This document shows positions 9,275 through 17,615 of a DNA stretch of 64,000 bases, one piece after another (within the stretch, counting starts at the first letter, position 1; every line of letters begins with the position of its first letter). The notes below the pieces were generated by a model. That model worked only from the letters and a program-made list of their open reading frames with translations, did no database searches and was not told the origin of the DNA. The stretch is from an uncultured Bacteroidia bacterium. GTDB lineage: Bacteria; Bacteroidota; Bacteroidia; Bacteroidales; UBA932. The translations under genes were made by a program, and so were the position numbers. Where the stretch lies: assembly GCA_902784435.1 (NCBI GenBank), contig CACZUR010000007.1:1-64000 (forward strand). The letters are read 5' to 3'.

Positions 9275-10078
9275 CTATTTGAACGAAGCGCCCGCCTTGG
9301 CCAGGGCCTTGGGCAGACAAACCTTCCAAAAAGCCCAGTCGTGAGTTCCTTCGCGCTCGATCCAATCGCAGGACAGTCCGTTTTTTATCATGGAATTGTA
9401 CAGGGACTTGGCTTTGCTGTTGTCTACCGTAAAATCCTGGAGCCCCACTTCGATGGTAAAGGCCGGAAAGACGGATTTGTCGGATTGCTGGCCGATATAG
9501 GCCGACATGGAAGCGTCGGCCGCCGGGCTCATGGCGTAGGCGCAGAGGAATTTCTCCGGATACTTCAGGGCGTGATACAGCGTTCCATAGCCGCCCATGG
9601 ACAAACCTGCGATGGCCCTTTTCCCATTGCAGTTGTACTGTTTTTCCACATCGGCCATCAGTTCCTCTTCGAAATACTGCTCGTATCCGTCCCCGGAGTA
9701 AAACTTGTCCAGACCGTTGGGCATGATGATGACCATATCCACCCCGCTGGACTTCTGGTAGTCCGAAGCGATTTTGGCGGCATTGCCCTTTTCCAGCCAG
9801 CAGCGGTCGTGGCGGGCGTTCTGGTTGTTGTCTTCATAGCCATGCAGCAGATACAGGAAAGGGTAAGACCGGGTTTTGTCGTAATTGGCCGGCAGCCATA
9901 CGGAATAGGTCATGTCGCGGTTCATGGCCTTGCTTTTCACCACTCCTTCCGAAACGGACGACTGCTTGGCAGCCTGGGCCGGATCCAGTTTTCCCCAGGG
10001 ATCGTTGTCTTTGGTCTGAGAGGTTCCGCAACTCACCAGCAAAGCCAGCGCAGCGGTAAACAAAAACGCGTTTTTCAT
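9275..10078 (-). CDS. CE1-like esterase lipoprotein
   Basis: The 267-residue protein has a lipoprotein signal (lipobox LVSC, Cys17) and an esterase-D/CE1-type alpha/beta hydrolase. The oxyanion segment is LLHGYEDNNQN, the nucleophile is Ser160 in AGLSMGGYGT, and the terminal His246 lies in EGTHDWAFW. Family members release acetyl, feruloyl or related acyl groups from plant polysaccharides. The start overlaps the stop of the carboxylesterase gene by four bases (ATGA), so the two esterases are translationally coupled. It differs from the next esterase by lacking a carbohydrate-binding-like domain and by being membrane-anchored, which suggests successive de-esterification steps at different sites. 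Confidence 0.9.
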   Translation of the reverse strand: MKNAFLFTAALALLVSCGTSQTKDNDPWGKLDPAQAAKQSSVSEGVVKSKAMNRDMTYSVWLPANYDKTRSYPFLYLLHGYEDNNQNARHDRCWLEKGNAAKIASDYQKSSGVDMVIIMPNGLDKFYSGDGYEQYFEEELMADVEKQYNCNGKRAIAGLSMGGYGTLYHALKYPEKFLCAYAMSPAADASMSAYIGQQSDKSVFPAFTIEVGLQDFTVDNSKAKSLYNSMIKNGLSCDWIEREGTHDWAFWKVCLPKALAKAGASFK

Positions 10079-11535
10079 TTTTCCAGTTTGCTATTTATAT
10101 TGATGATAAGGTGTGCCGGCCAGGGCTCCCATTCGGGCATGCCGTCGGCGGCGGGTTTGCCGGTCCTGGCAAAAGCGGCCCAGAGGTTGCTCACGCGATG
10201 ACCCAGTTGCACGGCATCCTCTCCCCCGCCGGTGAATGTCCGGTGGCGGAGCACATTGTCGAACACGAATGGAATCTCGATGCAGTGCGTGCTGCCCATG
10301 GACCCGTCCAGTACGGGCGTGGCCCAGTCGAAACGGTAGAAATAGACGGGAGCACATCCCGCGGCCATGCGGTCTTCGGCCTGCCGGATGGCCAGCGGAC
10401 GGAAGATGGGGTCTTCCTGCCCGGGGGTGAATTCATTGTATACCGTTCCGATGATTACGGGAATATCTTTGGAGAAGGCCAGGGCCTCGGGCGCGGCAGG
10501 CTGGAAGGGAATCACCTCACCGTCTGCAACGGGAAGCTGGCCAAAGAGAATCCTGTCCAGAAAGTTGGCGGGCAGGGCGCCGTCCTGACGGGCTTCTTCG
10601 GTCACCTGCTGGACGGCCTCACGGTAAGCGGCCAGCAGTTGCTCATAAGGGACTTCCGCCATCTTGTCCACCTCGGCCGGCCTGATGCCCAGCCGGGACA
10701 CCGTGGCGGCGCCGATGCGGCGGGAGTATTTGGGGTCCATCAGGTGCGTGATGGAACCGCTCTGGACGATGGCCTTGTGGAAAAGGCCCCGGGCCGACGG
10801 CATGGCCATCAGGGTGCTCACCTTGCCGCCACCGCCGCTCTGGCCGAAAACAGTGACGTTGGAAGGGTCTCCACCAAAGGCAGAAATATTGGTTTTGACC
10901 CATTCCAGCGCCTTGACGATATCCATCATGCCCACATTGCCGCTGTGGGCGTATTTGGCCCCGTAGGCACTCAGATCCAGGAAGCCCAGGGCATTGAGCC
11001 GATGGTTCAGGGAAACCACCACCACCCCGTGGTCGCGGGCCAGGTTGGTACCGTCGTAGCCGGCCTGCTCCTGGGAAGAGCCTTCGGAAAAACCGCCGCC
11101 ATGCAGCCATACCATCACAGGAAGCTTGCTGTTGCCCTTGATGCTGGAAGTCCAGACGTTCACCCGCAGGCAGTCCTCGCCGGGATAACCGTCGTCCCAG
11201 TGCATGGCAAAAGCCTGGTTGTCATCTGTCCAGCCCATCCGGGGGCCGTGGGGTGAAACGGGGCCATAGGCCCGGCTGGCACGGACCTCCTTCCACGGTT
11301 CCGGGTCCGTGGGAGGCATGAAGCGGGCGGCCTGGCCATAAGGGATGCCCTTGTATACAAATACGCCGTCGTCGATATAGCCGCAGACAGGACCGCTATG
11401 GGTTTGGACGGTAGAAGCTTTGGCCGATGTCTCCAGGGAGCCGATGCAATCCTGGGAGCCGCGCCAGACCGGCTGGCCGCAGGAGGCAGCCAGCAGACAG
11501 GCCGAAAGGATGGACAGGATAGGTTTCAGTGTCAT
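10075..11535 (-). CDS. Type-B carboxylesterase lipoprotein
   Basis: The 486-residue protein has a lipobox (LLAASC, Cys19) and the carboxylesterase type-B fold: GIPYG near 65, an EDCLRVNVW motif, the oxyanion-hole HGGGF, and the nucleophile elbow FGQSGGGGKVS with Ser233. The elbow departs from the usual GESAGG by having Gln and Gly in place of Glu and Ala. The family hydrolyses small carboxylic esters. I chose the ATG at 11533-11535 because it gives a canonical signal; the longer frame would start inside the promoter region. It is the first gene of a two-esterase unit transcribed away from the hybrid regulator. Confidence 0.88.
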   Translation of the reverse strand: MTLKPILSILSACLLAASCGQPVWRGSQDCIGSLETSAKASTVQTHSGPVCGYIDDGVFVYKGIPYGQAARFMPPTDPEPWKEVRASRAYGPVSPHGPRMGWTDDNQAFAMHWDDGYPGEDCLRVNVWTSSIKGNSKLPVMVWLHGGGFSEGSSQEQAGYDGTNLARDHGVVVVSLNHRLNALGFLDLSAYGAKYAHSGNVGMMDIVKALEWVKTNISAFGGDPSNVTVFGQSGGGGKVSTLMAMPSARGLFHKAIVQSGSITHLMDPKYSRRIGAATVSRLGIRPAEVDKMAEVPYEQLLAAYREAVQQVTEEARQDGALPANFLDRILFGQLPVADGEVIPFQPAAPEALAFSKDIPVIIGTVYNEFTPGQEDPIFRPLAIRQAEDRMAAGCAPVYFYRFDWATPVLDGSMGSTHCIEIPFVFDNVLRHRTFTGGGEDAVQLGHRVSNLWAAFARTGKPAADGMPEWEPWPAHLIININSKLEK

Positions 11536-11556
11536 GATTTCCGTAGTTTTCCCATG

Positions 11557-11564
11557 CAAAGTTG
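11557..11564 (-). promoter_or_regulatory. -7 box of the carboxylesterase operon
   Basis: The minus strand reads CAACTTTG, one mismatch from TAnnTTTG, 21 bases before the ATG at 11535. No -33 TTTG is present at 19-21 bases. The motif at 11597-11609 lies 32 bases upstream. Confidence 0.5.
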
Positions 11565-11596
11565 CAGAAAAGTAAAAAGACAGTCTTTTCCGCAGA

Positions 11597-11609
11597 TTCA
11601 AATGTTTTT
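11597..11609 (-). promoter_or_regulatory. Putative regulator-binding site, copy 2
   Basis: Identical 13-base sequence TTCAAATGTTTTT in the same orientation and at the same distance from its -7 box as the copy at 9262-9274. A further TTCAAA lies 20 bases along at 11617-11622, giving a two-turn direct repeat as expected for AraC-type activators. The site also falls where the -33 region of the divergent regulator promoter would be, so autoregulation is plausible. Confidence 0.55.
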
Positions 11610-11627
11610 TTCGGTGTTCAAAATGAT

Positions 11628-11635
11628 TATATTTG
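11628..11635 (+). promoter_or_regulatory. -7 box of the hybrid regulator gene, probably leaderless
   Basis: TATATTTG matches TAnnTTTG perfectly and ends only four bases before the ATG at 11640, so transcription would begin at or next to the start codon. Confidence 0.6.
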
Positions 11636-11639
11636 CCAT

Positions 11640-14600
11640 ATGAATCTGAAAACTTTAACCCTAGGCCTGGCCTTGCTAAGCCTGAGCGCCTGCCACTATA
11701 ACGGTTTGGAAGTCCCCAGCCCCGCAGAAGGAAGCGTCGTCATTGCCTCCAGCCTGTCCAACCAGCGCGTAAACGCCTTTGCCGAGGACCGGCAGGGACA
11801 CATCTGGATTGCCACCCAGCGCGGTGTGAACCGCTTTGACAGCCACGAATACACGCAGTTCTTTTCCACCGACGACGAATGGGGCCTGCCGGACAACCAG
11901 ATTTATGCGGTACATACCGCCCAGAACGGCCGCCTGTGGGTAACCACCGCCAACGGAGTGGCCACGGCCACCGACCAGGGCAATTTTCACCGCATTCCGG
12001 TAGAAGGCGGAGAGCGGACGCTGGGAACTGCTCTGGAAACCCGCAGCGGAAAGCTTCTTTTTTCCAACAATACCACCCTGTATGCCTATCAGCCTGAACA
12101 GGATGCCATCTTACCCGTTATCCGGGAACTGAACGCCTTCGGTGCCCAGGCCATGGTCCTGGACCGCGAAGACCGGCTGTGGGCCATTGGCAGCGGCGGA
12201 TTCGTCCTCAACTGTTACAGCACCGCAGACTGGAGCCTCCTTTCCAGCGTACCAACCGGCTTCCAGGCCTATCACATCGCCTTTTCGGAAGACGGCACCA
12301 TTTGGCTCTCCGGCATGGGCAGGCTGGCCATCCTGGACACGGCCTCAGGGCAGTGGCTGCCCCTCCCCGCCGCCATCCAGGCCGAAAAACGCCTGACGGA
12401 AGGCGACATCGACATCCTCTTCCCCCTGGACGGGGAGCGCATGCTCCTGAACGTCATCGGCAAGGGATTCTTCCTGTATCAGAAAAACCGCGGGCAGGTG
12501 CTCTTCCAAACCCACGACAGTTTCCCCTATCAGATTCCGGAAGCCGAAGTGAGCACCCTTTTCCAGGACAGCCACCACAACCTGTGGGTGGGCACGACGG
12601 ATAAAGGATACAGTGTTTCCTATCACGACAAGGGGCTGTTCGGCGGCCAGAAATCCCTGGTGAACGCTTTCAAGGGAAAAACCGTGAATTCCCTCTGCAC
12701 GGACCAGTCCGGCAATTTGTGGATCAATACGCCCTCAGGTGGCCTATGGTACTACCATGTGGCCGAAAAGCGGCTGCAGCCGGTAGACATCGGCTTCCTG
12801 ATTCCGGACAGCAATGTGGGCTACATCCGCGCCAACAAGGTTTTCTGTGACAGCACCGGCGAGGTCTGGCTGCTGTTCGGAGACAAAATGCGGGCAGTCC
12901 GCTGCAGCTGGGACGGAAAACAGCTGCGGCAACTGGATTTCTTCTACTGCCTCAATCCCCTTTCCATCGCCGAGGATGACCAGGGCTATATCTGGGTAGG
13001 CGGCATGGGCGCCAGCCTCATCCGCTATGACAAAGCTACGCGCACGACCCGCGGCATCGACCTGTTGCCCCAGGGCCAGTGGACATACGTGCCCGATCTC
13101 ATCCTCAAGGAGGCCGGCCGGCTGGAAGCCGCCTGTTTCAACCACTTCCCGGTAGAAGTGAATACCTACACGCTGGAAACCCGGGAGGTGAGCATTCCCG
13201 CCGAAGAGTACGAGGCCACCATCCGCCGTTCCGTGGTCATTCCCACCCGCCTTTTTCAGGACAGCGCCGGAGACCTTTGGGTGGGCACCCTGACCAACGG
13301 GCTCATCTTCTGTGACGGAAAAACGGGGAAGCACACGTCCATGGACGGCCTTTCCTGCCTGGATATCAGTTCCATCCAGGAAGACCGCCAGGGCAACATC
13401 TGGATTTCCACCATGGACGGCCTGTGCAAATATGACCGCACCACCGGCCATTTCATCCATTATATGGAGGCCGACGGCACGGGAGGCAACCAGTATTCGG
13501 AACGGGCCTCCTGCCTGCTGGAAGACGGTACGCTCGTTTTCGGCGGCACCCATGGACTCACCTGTTTCAATCCCCTGGATGCGCCGGCCAGGCGCACCGT
13601 CCCCATCGTCTTCGAATACCTTACCGTACACAACCAGCTGGTGCGGCCTTCGGAAGACGGGCCCATCGGCAAGCTGCTGAACGAAAAGCCTCAGGTGCTC
13701 ATCCGGCACAACCACAATGCCTTTGACATCACTTTTGCAGCCCTGGACTACAGCGAGTTCGAGCAAATCCGCTATGCCTACAAACTGGAAGGCTTTGACA
13801 AAGACTGGGTTCGCATCAATACCCGCCACAATGCCTATTTTTCCCAGATTCCGCCCGGACGATACAAACTGCGGGTGACCATTGCCAACGGCAGCCACAC
13901 CATCACGGAAACGGAGGAGAGCCTGGATATCCGCGTACTGCCGCCCTGGCAGTGCAGCTGGTGGGCCTGGATCCTGTGGGCCCTCCTGGGCCTGGCTGTC
14001 CTCACGGGCCTGTACCGGCTGGGCCTCCATGTCACGCAGGTTCGGAAAGAAGCGGCCCGGCGCATCTATCAGGTGCGCAAGCAGCGGGAAAAAGCCGAGG
14101 AAGCCCGCGAGGCCGAAAAAGAGCTCAACCGCATCCAGATGAACTACTTCTCCAACGTGGCGCACGAGTTCCGTACTCCGCTTACCATGATTGCCGGGCC
14201 GGCGCAGCAACTGTCCCTGTCGGAGAACCTCCAGGGCACGGACCGCAAGCTGGTGGACATCATCCGGCGCAACGCCACCTGGATGCTGTCGCTGGTGAAT
14301 CAGCTGCTGGATTTCAACCGGATCGGCAACAGCAAATTGCAGCTGAGAGTTGCCCGGATGGACCTGGTAGGCCCCCTCCGGGACACGGCCGAGCTGTTTG
14401 GCTTCAACGCCCATTCCAAGAAGATCGAGCTGAACACCTATGGGCTGGAAGACCCCTGTGAGATGTGGGTAGACGCCGACAAAGTACAGAAGGTGGTGAT
14501 GAACCTGCTGTCCAATGCACTGAAATTCACCCCTTCCGGCGGCAAGGTATCGCTGGGCTTCGATGTCATCGGACGGGAAGAAGCCGCCGCCCGCTTCCCG

Positions 14601-15704
14601 CTCACCGGGGCCGACCAAGACAGCCAGTGGGCCTGCATCAGCGTCAGCGACAACGGACCCGGCATCCCGGAAGACCAGCTGGAGAAGATTTTCGAACGCT
14701 TTTACCAGTCGGAAGCCGGGAAAAAGTCCTATGGTTCCGGCATCGGCCTGTACTATGCACGCGCGCTGTGCAGCCTTCACCACGGCTATATCAAGGCCTG
14801 GAATCGGCCCGAAGGCGGCGCCCTGTTCAGCCTGGTGCTGCCGGTGAGCGAAACGGCCTATTCAGAGGACGAACGCACGTCCGTGGTGCCCGAGCTTCCG
14901 TCCCATCAGCTGGCCGGGGATATCGGCCCCGACAATCCGGAAGAGGAAGCCGACAAAAAGCACATCGCCGTCATCGACGACGACATCGACATTGCCAACT
15001 ACCTGAAGGTGATGCTGAAACCCCAGTACAAGGTTTCCGTGTACTACGATGCCGAGAGTGCCCTCAAGGGCATGGAGGAAGACGTGCCGGACCTGATCAT
15101 CTCCGATGTGGTCATGCCCGGCATGGACGGTTACGAGCTGTGCGCCCGCATCAAAGGAGACCTGCAGCTGTCGCACATTCCCGTGGTACTGGTCACGGCA
15201 AAGGTGGCCGTGGAAAACCAGGTAGAAGGCCTGGACAAGGGGGCCGATGCCTACGTGACCAAACCCTTCCAACCGGCCTATCTGCAGGCCCTGGTGAAGT
15301 CGCTGCTGGAAAACCGCGAGAAACTGCGCCGGCAGCTGGCATCGGCCACCACCACCGAAGAAATCGAGTCCGAAGCCCTTTCCCCGCGCGATGCAGCTTT
15401 CATGAAAGAGCTGTACGAACTCATGGAAAAGGAGCTGGCCAACGCAGACCTGGACATCGTGCGCATGACGGAAATGATGAAAATGTCCCGCACCAAATTC
15501 TATTATAAGGTAAAAGGCCTCACCGGCGAGAACCCTTCCGTCTTCTTCAAGCGGTACAAGCTAAACCGCGCCGCAGACCTCCTGAAGGAAGGAAAATACA
15601 ACATGAGCGAGATTGCCTGGATGACGGGTTTCAACACCCTGTCCCACTTCTCCACCTCCTTCAAGAAGCAGTTCGGCGTTCCCCCGTCGGAGTATACCGG
15701 CTAG
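11640..15704 (+). CDS. Hybrid two-component system (HTCS) sensor-regulator
   Basis: The 1354-residue protein combines a whole phosphorelay. It has an N-terminal export or lipoprotein-like signal (Cys18), a periplasmic sensor of Reg_prop beta-propeller repeats (motifs such as GHIWIATQRGVNRF) and a Y_Y_Y domain. One membrane segment lies at about 774-798. The histidine kinase has His842 in HEFRTPL and an HATPase domain at about 941-1066. The receiver domain has phospho-acceptor Asp1156 in SDVVMPGMDG, and a C-terminal AraC-type helix-turn-helix spans about 1255-1354. HTCS proteins sense a breakdown product in the periplasm and activate the adjoining utilisation locus. Its divergent position beside the esterases and SusCD genes supports that. 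The earlier in-frame start at 11562 lies upstream of the promoter box and was rejected. Confidence 0.97.
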   Translation: MNLKTLTLGLALLSLSACHYNGLEVPSPAEGSVVIASSLSNQRVNAFAEDRQGHIWIATQRGVNRFDSHEYTQFFSTDDEWGLPDNQIYAVHTAQNGRLWVTTANGVATATDQGNFHRIPVEGGERTLGTALETRSGKLLFSNNTTLYAYQPEQDAILPVIRELNAFGAQAMVLDREDRLWAIGSGGFVLNCYSTADWSLLSSVPTGFQAYHIAFSEDGTIWLSGMGRLAILDTASGQWLPLPAAIQAEKRLTEGDIDILFPLDGERMLLNVIGKGFFLYQKNRGQVLFQTHDSFPYQIPEAEVSTLFQDSHHNLWVGTTDKGYSVSYHDKGLFGGQKSLVNAFKGKTVNSLCTDQSGNLWINTPSGGLWYYHVAEKRLQPVDIGFLIPDSNVGYIRANKVFCDSTGEVWLLFGDKMRAVRCSWDGKQLRQLDFFYCLNPLSIAEDDQGYIWVGGMGASLIRYDKATRTTRGIDLLPQGQWTYVPDLILKEAGRLEAACFNHFPVEVNTYTLETREVSIPAEEYEATIRRSVVIPTRLFQDSAGDLWVGTLTNGLIFCDGKTGKHTSMDGLSCLDISSIQEDRQGNIWISTMDGLCKYDRTTGHFIHYMEADGTGGNQYSERASCLLEDGTLVFGGTHGLTCFNPLDAPARRTVPIVFEYLTVHNQLVRPSEDGPIGKLLNEKPQVLIRHNHNAFDITFAALDYSEFEQIRYAYKLEGFDKDWVRINTRHNAYFSQIPPGRYKLRVTIANGSHTITETEESLDIRVLPPWQCSWWAWILWALLGLAVLTGLYRLGLHVTQVRKEAARRIYQVRKQREKAEEAREAEKELNRIQMNYFSNVAHEFRTPLTMIAGPAQQLSLSENLQGTDRKLVDIIRRNATWMLSLVNQLLDFNRIGNSKLQLRVARMDLVGPLRDTAELFGFNAHSKKIELNTYGLEDPCEMWVDADKVQKVVMNLLSNALKFTPSGGKVSLGFDVIGREEAAARFPLTGADQDSQWACISVSDNGPGIPEDQLEKIFERFYQSEAGKKSYGSGIGLYYARALCSLHHGYIKAWNRPEGGALFSLVLPVSETAYSEDERTSVVPELPSHQLAGDIGPDNPEEEADKKHIAVIDDDIDIANYLKVMLKPQYKVSVYYDAESALKGMEEDVPDLIISDVVMPGMDGYELCARIKGDLQLSHIPVVLVTAKVAVENQVEGLDKGADAYVTKPFQPAYLQALVKSLLENREKLRRQLASATTTEEIESEALSPRDAAFMKELYELMEKELANADLDIVRMTEMMKMSRTKFYYKVKGLTGENPSVFFKRYKLNRAADLLKEGKYNMSEIAWMTGFNTLSHFSTSFKKQFGVPPSEYTG

Positions 15705-15731
15705 TACAAGCGCTTTTTCCCGTTTTTTTTG

Positions 15732-15739
15732 TATCTTTG
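15732..15739 (+). promoter_or_regulatory. -7 box before the metallo-hydrolase gene, probably leaderless
   Basis: TATCTTTG matches TAnnTTTG and ends six bases before the ATG at 15746. It lies in the 41-base gap after the HTCS stop codon, so the next operon has its own promoter. Confidence 0.6.
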
Positions 15740-15745
15740 GGGATT

Positions 15746-16654
15746 ATGAGCGCCAAACTGACATTTTTGGGAACCGGGACTTCGCAGGGGGTGCCCATCA
15801 TCGCCTGTGAATGCGGGGTGTGCCAGTCGCCCTGCCGGGAAGACAAACGCTTCCGGGCATCGGCCTTCGTGGAATACGGGGGGCTGAATATCCTGGTAGA
15901 TGCCGGCCCGGACTTTCGTTCCCAGATGCTGGCGGCCCGCATCCGTCACCTGGACGCCATCCTGCTCACGCACAATCACAAAGACCATACGGGCGGGCTG
16001 GACGACGTACGCTCTTTCAATTATATAGACAAAAAGGCCGCGGAAATCTACTGCGAGGCGCGGGTGCTCAAAACCCTGAAAAACGACTATGCCTACGCTT
16101 TCGAGGAGCACAAATACCCCGGCGCTCCGGAGTGGCACGTACACCTCATCGACGACCAGCCTTTCCGCGTAGACTCGCTGCAAGGCACCGGCCAGCTGGA
16201 GTGGGTGCACGATGTGGGGTATTTTTATCGGCAGGCCGACGGTTCCCTGCAGCCCTCGGACAACGCCGTCGTGGAAGCCCCGCGCGAAAACCCCAACGTC
16301 ATTCCCATCCGCGGATTCCACGACCAGATGCCCGTCCTGGGCTTCCGCTTCGGGAATATCGCCTACCTGACGGACATGAGCCGCCTTCCGGAAGAGGAAC
16401 TGGCCAAGTTGCAGGGCCTGGAGCACCTGACCCTGAACACCGTAGGATATCACCCGCACCATTCGCATTTCTCCCTGTACGAGGCCCTGGACCTGGCCCA
16501 TGTCATCGGCGCACGGCATACCTGGCTCACCCATCTGAGCCATGCATTCCCCCGTCACCAGGCGTTCTGCGAGCAGCTGCGCGCCCTGTGCCGGGAAAAG
16601 GGCATCCGCTCCGAAGTCCTTCCCGCCTACGACGGACTCACCATCACCGACTAA
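15746..16654 (+). CDS. MBL-fold metallo-hydrolase, PhnP-like
   Basis: The 302-residue cytosolic protein has the metallo-beta-lactamase active-site motif THNHKDH (about residues 80-86) and a second histidine cluster near YHPHHSH. An N-terminal cysteine cluster CECGVCQSPC resembles the structural zinc site of PhnP-type phosphodiesterases. PhnP itself opens cyclic ribose phosphates, but this gene is not next to phn genes, so the substrate is open (a cyclic phosphate diester is the best guess). The ATG at 15746 was preferred to a TTG at 15737, which overlaps the promoter box. The next gene follows after 13 bases. Confidence 0.8.
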   Translation: MSAKLTFLGTGTSQGVPIIACECGVCQSPCREDKRFRASAFVEYGGLNILVDAGPDFRSQMLAARIRHLDAILLTHNHKDHTGGLDDVRSFNYIDKKAAEIYCEARVLKTLKNDYAYAFEEHKYPGAPEWHVHLIDDQPFRVDSLQGTGQLEWVHDVGYFYRQADGSLQPSDNAVVEAPRENPNVIPIRGFHDQMPVLGFRFGNIAYLTDMSRLPEEELAKLQGLEHLTLNTVGYHPHHSHFSLYEALDLAHVIGARHTWLTHLSHAFPRHQAFCEQLRALCREKGIRSEVLPAYDGLTITD

Positions 16655-16667
16655 AACCTATCCCCAT

Positions 16668-17615
16668 ATGACACAAGAAGTTATCAACACCATCGACAGC
16701 ATACAGGTAAGCCTGAATGCCGGCGGCATGAATACCATCAACATCATCCTGGCCTTCGTGATGTACGGCGTGGCGCTGGGCATCAAGCCCCAGATCTTCG
16801 TAGAGGTGTTCAAAAAACCCAAGAGCGTACTGCTGGGCATGCTTTGCCAGCTCATCCTGCTTCCGGCTTTCACCTGTCTGCTGGCCATCCTGCTCACCGG
16901 CTGGATTTCCCCCATGATGGGCCTGGGCATGATCCTGGTGGCGGCCTGCCCCGGCGGCAATATCTCCAACTTCATGAGTTCGCTGGCCAAGGCCAACATC
17001 GAGCTGTCGGTAAGCCTTACGGCCATTTCCACTGCACTGGCCGTACTGCTTACACCATTTAACTTCTGGGCCTGGGGCACCGTATACCTGCACGCTGCCA
17101 AGGTGGCCGGCAGCATTCCCACGCTGGTCATTCCGCTGTGGGATGTATTCAAGACCATTTTCATCCTGCTGGGTGTCCCGCTGGTGCTGGGCATCCTCAC
17201 CAGCCGCTATCTTCCCAAAGTGGCCCAGGCGCTCAAGAAGCCCCTCCAGTGGCTGTCCATCATCATTTTCGTCGCCATGGTGGTGCTGTCGTTCAGCAGC
17301 AACATAGATGCCTTCCTCCTCAGCGTCAAATACATCTTCCTGGTAGTGCTCATCCACAACCTGCTGGCGCTGACCATCGGCTTCACGGTGGGAACCATCG
17401 GCAAAGTGCCTTTCCGCGACCGCCGTACCCTCACCATCGAAACCGGCATCCAGAATTCCGGCCTGGGCCTGGCCCTGATGCTGGGCACCACCCTCTTTGC
17501 CGGCTTCCCGCCGCACGGCGGCATGCTGGTCATCACGGCCTGGTGGGGCATCTGGCACATCATTTCGGGCCTCACGGTAGCCACCATCTTCAACCGGACC
17601 CGCCGCGATGCGTAA
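16668..17615 (+). CDS. Bile acid:sodium symporter (BASS/SBF) family carrier
   Basis: The 315-residue integral membrane protein has about nine or ten hydrophobic segments and the two family hallmarks: CPGGNISNFMSSLAKAN in the first half and ETGIQNSGLGLAL in the second half, which form the crossover sodium sites in SBF proteins. Members move organic anions (bile acids, pantoate, pyruvate-like acids) with sodium; the solute here is unknown. The ATG at 16668 was chosen; the longer frame runs back into the hydrolase gene. Its end overlaps the acyltransferase gene by eight bases, indicating an operon. Confidence 0.88.
   Translation: MTQEVINTIDSIQVSLNAGGMNTINIILAFVMYGVALGIKPQIFVEVFKKPKSVLLGMLCQLILLPAFTCLLAILLTGWISPMMGLGMILVAACPGGNISNFMSSLAKANIELSVSLTAISTALAVLLTPFNFWAWGTVYLHAAKVAGSIPTLVIPLWDVFKTIFILLGVPLVLGILTSRYLPKVAQALKKPLQWLSIIIFVAMVVLSFSSNIDAFLLSVKYIFLVVLIHNLLALTIGFTVGTIGKVPFRDRRTLTIETGIQNSGLGLALMLGTTLFAGFPPHGGMLVITAWWGIWHIISGLTVATIFNRTRRDA

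Noticed and set aside
5139..9344. A 1401-codon open frame on the plus strand opposite SusC and the esterase
   Set aside because: It is a shadow of strongly biased high-GC codons on the minus strand. The product is Val/Gly/His-rich, has no domain, and spans several real genes.
12744..14783. A 679-codon frame antisense to the HTCS gene
   Set aside because: Overlaps conserved kinase motifs of the HTCS; composition is typical of an antisense shadow.
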